Of a stretch of DNA of 7,251 nucleotides, positions 6,001 to 7,251 are shown in pieces (within the stretch, counting starts at the first letter, position 1; each line of letters begins with the position of its first letter). This DNA is from Bacteroidales bacterium (GTDB lineage: Bacteria > Bacteroidota > Bacteroidia > Bacteroidales > WCHB1-69): contig JALNYF010000077.1 in assembly GCA_023229985.1 (NCBI GenBank), positions 1 to 7,251 of the forward strand, in the 5' to 3' direction. The position numbers were made by a program, and so were the translations under genes. The notes below the pieces were generated by a model. That model was not told the DNA's origin and did not search any database. It saw only the letters and a program-made list of their open reading frames with translations.

Positions 6001-7251
6001 GTTGCTATGGCACAGGCACAATTGGAGTAACCGTAGAGGGAGGTACTGCAGAATTTACATACACTTGGTATATGGATAGCAACGAAATTGCCGGTGCAAC
6101 TTCGAGTACTTATGAATTGAGTGACGTATCCGTTGGAACTCACACCTTCACTGCAATGGTTGTGGATGCGCTCGGTTGCGACGCAAGTACTAATGATGTT
6201 GCCACCGTTTTGATTCATCCGTCTTATGAAATCCATCGAGAAGTGAACATCTTGAATGGAGAGACATACACCTTCGAAGGTACTGTTTATCAAGCAGGTG
6301 ACATAATAGAACTACACTTATTTACCAATACAATTGGTTGTGATAGCGTGATTTATACACATGTGGTTGCTTTTGATTTGGGAATTAATTTTGCTGAAAC
6401 GGTTACAACAACCCAATCAACCTATTCTCGTCGATATGCCATGACTCCGGGTCCTTGGTCCAAAGATACAATTGTAGCCGAATTAGGAGAAGCTAAATCA
6501 TTCTATGCTTATGTTGTTCCTACCGATGAAACTACTTGGGACAATGAAAAAGTGGATATGCGTTATGAAATCTATTATAATGATGTATTGATTGATGTAT
6601 TCGCTGATTATGTATCTGAATTCAAGATATCTACTTATTACGATAGAACTCGTGCATATTTCGGCTTCCCGTTGAATGAATCCGTTGGTGAAATTCCCGC
6701 CAATACATACAAATTCCAATTGTCTGACAATGCTGCCGTTAAGCGTTTCAACTACTTTAACTTCCTTGCTTTTGAGAATATCCCGAACCGCGTTGATTTT
6801 ACATTCGCTCTTCCGGGCACTTACACCATCAAATTCAAACTTGAAAAACGCGTAGGTGGTGTTGCCGGTACACCGTGGCTGTCAATTTACAATCCTCAAT
6901 TTGTTGGAAGACAATATGGTCCGCTCTTGGGAGGTTATGGTAACGTTCCCGATACACAAGAGATCATCGCAGCTCGCAATTTGACGGTTGTTATTAATCC
7001 GACTTTCGAGCCGTCAGCTGCTCCGCACATTCCGATCTCCATCAGCGATTACACCGAAACACCGGCTACCGTTGAAACTTACCCGAACCCCGCTAACAAT
7101 AAGTTGAACGTAGTTCTTACCGGAATGGACGGCATTACCTCCATCACTATCACCGATGCAACCGGACGAGTAATCGAAACCATCGAAGCCAACATCTTGG
7201 ATAATGAAACCATTATCACCAATGATGTTAGCAAATACGCTCAAGGAATTT
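1..7251 (+). CDS. Giant modular T9SS-secreted surface protein (adhesin-like), partial at both ends
   Basis: One frame, with codons starting at base 3, is open across the window: 2416 codons and no stop. Residue n (counted from base 3) starts at base 3n. The true start, any signal peptide and the stop lie outside. The protein is a chain of HYR-like, Ig-like, PKD-like and SprB-type modules (residues 1-2124), a cysteine-free region (2125-2352) and a T9SS type A sorting domain (from about 2353). Most modules open with an 'ICxG'-like cysteine, carry a central Trp, and close with 'GC' or 'CG' and a 'TVTVN' strand. Thr, Val, Ala, Asn and acidic residues dominate; the repeat part has only about a dozen lysines. 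I see no membrane segment or enzyme motif. Proteins with this architecture in Bacteroidota are exported by Sec, cross the outer membrane by T9SS, and often act as adhesins or gliding/matrix proteins. Adhesion here is inference; the T9SS export signal is well supported. Confidence 0.95.
18..260 (+). repeat. HYR-like repeat, copy 1 (81 residues)
   Basis: This module reads 'ECASLATAP...LPVVEDVCGNIL...DCEGTKIYTYTYEDC...YVWAYTYTI'. It has four cysteines and the alternating Tyr-Thr strand typical of HYR-like modules in Bacteroidota surface proteins. It is followed directly by a second copy offset by exactly 243 bp. The few codons before it (bases 3-17, 'IENTP') resemble the tail of copy 1 ('IDRTT' at 246-260), so the window probably begins at the end of yet another upstream copy. 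Role: structural beta-sandwich spacer (family knowledge, not shown by sequence). Confidence 0.8.
261..491 (+). repeat. HYR-like repeat, copy 2
   Basis: This is a tandem copy of the preceding module: 'ECADAATAPTTLPVVEDVCGNIL' followed by 'ACEGTVTYTYTYTDC' and 'YNWVYTYTI'. The segment at 345-374 matches 99-128 at 29 of 30 bases, and the 12-mer at 303-314 matches 60-71, while the second half has diverged. One extra Thr codon sits near base 339 and one residue is lost further on, so the core lengths stay equal at 62 residues. The near-identical blocks point to a fairly recent duplication or gene conversion. Confidence 0.8.
492..779 (+). other. Ig-like module (CHU_C-associated type), first of a duplicated class
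   Basis: The module runs from 'QTICQGEAA' through 'YQWVSSTDLVSWTTL' to 'TTIYRRQVKDACH' and closes with 'YTITVN'. This order (entry cysteine, YQW strand, 'W..L' segment, 'TT.YRR' strand, cysteine, TVN strand) is that of bacterial Ig-like domains in Bacteroidota T9SS proteins. Its closest relative in the window is the module at 4386-4682, which also follows an HYR-like copy. Confidence 0.65.
780..1070 (+). other. PKD-like/Ig-like module
   Basis: The module has the entry motif 'PPAICSGTEL', a central 'TTYTWTV' strand, and the exit 'VTATTPEGCHADFTVTVTV'. The two cysteines are placed as in the neighbouring modules. It is 97 residues long, close to the 100-residue modules that follow. The exit strand is encoded by an exact in-frame triple hexamer (1047-1064). 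Confidence 0.6.
1047..1064 (+). repeat. In-frame microsatellite (ACCGTT)x3
   Basis: Three exact copies of ACCGTT encode Thr-Val-Thr-Val-Thr-Val in the last strand of a PKD-like module. The same hexamer, often as ACCGTTAAT (TVN), closes many other modules. It could give slippage or homology for recombination between modules without breaking the frame, because the unit is two codons long. Confidence 0.8.
1071..1370 (+). repeat. PKD-like module, 100 residues, copy A
   Basis: The pattern is 'YICSGTTLNNTLTGIPADG', 'MTYSWEAP', a Gly/Thr-rich middle, then 'FTYSVTPTY', 'LSCSRDPFEIDVTVAP'. It corresponds to the PKD-like domain family common in Bacteroidota repeat proteins (ICSGT...Y.W..P...YTVTP...). 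It is exactly 300 bp long and is followed by a sister copy at exactly 300 bp offset. The stretch from 1149 ('PA(D/E)G..TYSW') is nearly identical to that from 1449 at DNA level. Confidence 0.72.
1371..1670 (+). repeat. PKD-like module, 100 residues, copy B
   Basis: This is the sister of the preceding module: 'TICSGTSFEDVTLQNVPAEG', 'ITYSWTAPSVENITG', 'IDVTYSITPTYH', 'DECVGQPFNFIVTVNP'. It is again exactly 300 bp. It carries a third cysteine in the middle ('ITCAND') that copy A lacks. The shared DNA around 'ACCTATAGCTGG' (1464 here, 1164 in copy A, 1767 in copy C) shows common descent. Confidence 0.72.
1671..1958 (+). repeat. PKD-like module, 96 residues, copy C
   Basis: This is the third member of the 300-bp series, more diverged: 'QTLCSGDHSTEITL', 'VTYSWTNDNTSTGL', 'ISSIITATATYSYQGVEC' and 'ITITVNP'. 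The conserved Tyr-Ser-Trp strand lies 303 bp after that of copy B. The exit cysteine sits in 'VECQA' instead of the longer tail of copies A and B. Confidence 0.65.
1959..2234 (+). other. Divergent beta-sandwich repeat module
   Basis: The entry is 'SSTICNGDAQTIVYTYGGG', followed by 'GVTVTGIAEGNYTVDNVAKTVTI' and the exit 'TTTGSISPCSEVSANETITV'. Unlike its neighbours it has no Trp strand; the middle reads like 'G.TV.G...G.Y.VD...KTVTI', a pattern frequent in PKD-like domains of Bacteroidota. Cysteine placement (one near entry, one near exit) is kept. Confidence 0.5.
2235..2501 (+). other. Ig/PKD-like module
   Basis: The entry is 'TTAICEGTSVDLTIAFTGTL', the middle 'PIEYTLSDGSTTTIPIGTTS', then 'TTTYTVTALTDANCTA' and the exit 'AEITVNSLP'. 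The 'P..YTLSDG..TT......P.......TTTYTVTAL.D.NC' layout is that of Bacteroidota PKD-like domains in which the Trp of 'W.DG' is replaced. Confidence 0.6.
2502..3569 (+). repeat. Four tandem Ig-like modules with 'NxCGxxYS..V.ITVN' exits
   Basis: There are four copies of 85 to 92 residues: 2502-2774, 2775-3050, 3051-3305 and 3306-3569. Each opens with an 'ICEG', 'LCAG' or 'ICSG' entry followed by a Leu/Phe strand, has a Trp in the middle, and exits with a conserved strand pair: 'YLYLSATNQCGTVYSNTVQ', 'FLVYVAHNNCGNTSSTPVE', 'QIRFVATNGCGTTESENLT', 'YLRYVAQNTCGSGYSDMVQ'. These match the Ig-like, CHU_C-associated type by pattern. Protein similarity is clear but the DNA has diverged well, so this array is older than the 243-bp and 300-bp repeats. 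The first copy has an extra cysteine pair candidate ('WWNC'). Confidence 0.68.
3570..3842 (+). other. Divergent beta-rich module
   Basis: The module reads 'TDICPNIGTSNVEVSLTGQI', 'PYTVTSSSTLEHSSIDYNYA', 'AYTIPPVCNSTYEVVLSVMD' and 'GNGCEAAVEGTILVND'. It keeps the entry and exit cysteines and the 'V.D.NGC' exit of PKD/SprB-like modules, but has no central Trp. I cannot assign it to a named family with confidence. Confidence 0.45.
3843..4139 (+). other. HYR module (classical type)
   Basis: This module has 'DVTSPVITG' at its start, 'ATEIPAAV' in the middle, then 'ITDNCNGTLIVSSSDE', 'ACPIVVTRTYTVTDACGNIS' and 'QIITITKGD'. The 'D.T.P.I', 'DNC', 'C....TRTYT.TDACGN' order is characteristic of HYR-type modules, beta-sandwich domains linked to cell adhesion in larger proteins. 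Four cysteines are present in the usual places. It directly precedes the HYR-like copy 3. Confidence 0.75.
4140..4385 (+). repeat. HYR-like repeat, copy 3 (distant)
   Basis: This is a diverged relative of the two modules at 18-491. It carries 'VNCAADAVAPHTVDNILPVV', 'TDACGIALDYSYSEETY', 'DGCTGTITYYYTYTDC' and 'HDWTYTYTV', matching 'ECADAATAP..LPVVEDVCG', 'CEGTVTYTYTYTDC' and 'YNWVYTYTI'. It lies nearly 3.9 kb after copy 2. The Ala and Val codons differ from those of copies 1 and 2, so it is not a recent copy. Confidence 0.75.
4386..4682 (+). other. Ig-like module paired with HYR-like copy 3
   Basis: The module runs 'AIVEATETVCSGGDAQTIG', 'VAYQWQYYTEGGASWIDI', 'TETTFFRRLAKDNCHEL' and 'VYNVIVNP'. 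It aligns throughout with the module at 492-779 ('TICQG...IG', 'YQW', 'W..L', 'ETT.YRR..KD.CH', 'Y.I.VN'). Since both follow an HYR-like copy, the pair was probably copied as one unit. Confidence 0.68.
4683..5234 (+). repeat. Two Ig-like modules
   Basis: The first (4683-4949) reads 'AMICYGADYTMSVVAGDG', 'PYNYVWESSADNASWSTV', 'AQTYYRCTVSGVDASGCAS' and 'HTFTVSV'. The second (4950-5234) reads 'AGVISGTQDICYNTTP', 'HYEWQYSTAPDEWITI', 'TTTTQYRRVYTGDCGTVYS' and 'QITVFVNALP'. Both keep the 'Y.W..S.....W..' and 'TYYR' or 'QYRR' strands of the Ig-like class at 492-779 and 4386-4682. The second also carries the 'CGTVYSN' exit of the 2502-3569 array, linking the two classes. Confidence 0.66.
5235..5447 (+). 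other. Short Ig/PKD-like module (71 residues)
   Basis: The module reads 'APSVAICEGDETTLHATGA', 'VTYEWSNETTTADNTVSTA', 'GEYVVTGTDENGCQNTATVT'. This is the compact 'ICEGD..TL.A.GA..Y.WS...T......AG.Y.V...D.NGC' form, well known from Bacteroidota T9SS proteins. It is the shortest complete module in the cysteine-paired part of the array. Confidence 0.72.
5448..5711 (+). other. Ig-like module
   Basis: The module has the entry 'STSVCAATDMTFEVSVTPEQ', then 'VEYQWYFDNHPIPDEVANAY' and 'GSYWVRVTDPTTGCYTISDA', and the exit 'LTVNELP'. The 'Y.WY.D...I....' strand, Tyr-X-Val-Arg-Val-Thr-Asp strand and single Cys pair follow the Ig-like fold pattern. Confidence 0.65.
5712..5960 (+). other. SprB-type repeat
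   Basis: The module reads 'VLCHGQSNGSIDLVIASDHP', 'YSCTWTNFGTTEVAF', then 'LADLSAGTYHYTVTDANECA' and 'EADVIVEQPEA'. The order 'C.G..NGSIDL', 'P.Y...W.N', 'L..L.AGTY.YTVTDAN.C', 'V.QP' matches the SprB repeat, named for the mobile gliding adhesin SprB of Flavobacterium johnsoniae. The repeat is widespread in T9SS surface proteins, so one copy does not show that this protein takes part in gliding. Confidence 0.82.
5961..6221 (+). other. PKD/Ig-like module
   Basis: The module reads 'ESCYGTGTIGVTVEGGTAEF', 'TYTWYMDSNEIAGATSSTYE' and 'VGTHTFTAMVVDALGCDAST'. The 'C.G.......V.GG...YTW..D' and 'G.H.....V.D..GC' strands match PKD/SprB-like modules. It is the last module with an entry and exit cysteine pair. 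Confidence 0.6.
6222..6374 (+). other. Short 'GETYTF-G....GCDS' module
   Basis: This 51-residue unit contains 'LNGETYTFEGTVYQAGD' and 'LHLFTNTIGCDSVIYTHVV'. It resembles a short element often found before the sorting domain of T9SS proteins ('G.TY.FNG...T..G.Y...L.N..GCDS...L.L'). The Cys at 6339-6341 is the last one in the window. It marks the end of the repeat region. Confidence 0.6.
6375..7058 (+). other. Cysteine-free, Lys/Arg-richer region of unknown function
   Basis: About 228 residues lie between the repeats and the sorting domain and do not follow the repeat pattern. They contain no cysteine. They are rich in Tyr, Phe, Lys and Arg, for example 'SRRYAMTPGPWSKDT', 'VDMRYEIYYNDVLIDVFADY', 'YKFQLSDNAAVKRFNYFNF' and 'TYTIKFKLEKRVGG'. 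Alternating strands suggest one or two beta domains; the stretch 'LPGTYTIKFKLEKR' looks like a final strand pair. I do not recognise a family. It may be the part that does the specific work, with the repeats as a stalk, but that is inference. Confidence 0.6.
7059..7251 (+). other. T9SS type A C-terminal sorting domain (truncated by window end)
   Basis: The domain starts after a linker ('ISDYTETPATVE') with 'TYPNPANNKLNVVL', then 'ITSITITDATGRVIETIE', 'NETIITNDVSKYAQGI'. The 'YPNP....L.V', 'I.I.D..GR.I' and 'I....D.S.YA.GIY' blocks are those of the Por secretion tail (TIGR04183 type A). The last base fits a Tyr codon, giving the usual 'GIY'. Some 15 to 25 residues, normally ending in a basic tail, are missing past the window. 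In characterised systems this domain is cut off by the PorU sortase and the protein is attached to the surface or released. Confidence 0.93.

Noticed and set aside
5976..6719. Antisense ORFs at 5976-6293 and 6498-6719
   Set aside because: Both are complements of the coding frame with no recognisable domain or supported start; the sense strand is coding throughout.
1..7251. A multi-gene system, phage or mobile element
   Set aside because: There is no second gene, no inverted repeats or integrase/transposase motifs, and no intergenic gap; all the sequence is explained by one reading frame.

Overview
The whole window is the inside of one very large gene on the + strand. The reading frame starting at base 3 stays open to the last base (2416 complete codons) with no stop. 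Neither the start codon nor the stop codon lies in the window, so there is no intergenic DNA, promoter, ribosome binding site, terminator, RNA gene or mobile element to annotate.

The product is a modular, secreted surface protein. It is a string of about 22 beta-sandwich-type modules of roughly 70 to 100 residues (HYR-like, Ig-like, PKD-like and one SprB-type repeat). A cysteine-free region of about 228 residues follows, and then a type IX secretion system (T9SS) type A C-terminal sorting domain cut off about 15 to 25 residues before its expected end. T9SS is confined to Bacteroidota and close relatives. With the AT-leaning, moderate-GC codon use, this points to a Bacteroidota genome; I cannot place it more finely.

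Layout: bases 3-491 hold two tandem copies of an 81-residue HYR-like repeat plus the tail of an earlier copy. Bases 492-779 are an Ig-like module. Bases 780-1958 are PKD-like modules, two of them exactly 300 bp long. Bases 1959-2501 are two more divergent modules. Bases 2502-3569 are four Ig-like copies ending in a 'NxCG...YS...ITVN' signature. Bases 3570-4139 are a divergent module and a classical-looking HYR module. Bases 4140-4682 repeat the HYR-like plus Ig-like pair seen at 261-779. Bases 4683-5711 are four more Ig/PKD-like modules. Bases 5712-5960 are the SprB-type repeat. Bases 5961-6374 are two short linker-like modules. Bases 6375-7058 are the unassigned region, and 7059-7251 the sorting domain.

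The likely role, inferred from architecture only, is a giant adhesin or extracellular matrix-type protein exported by Sec and then T9SS and anchored to or released from the cell surface. I found no multi-gene system here. The points of most interest are the internal duplication history, the lysine-poor and regularly cysteine-paired repeat region, and the unassigned region before the sorting signal.
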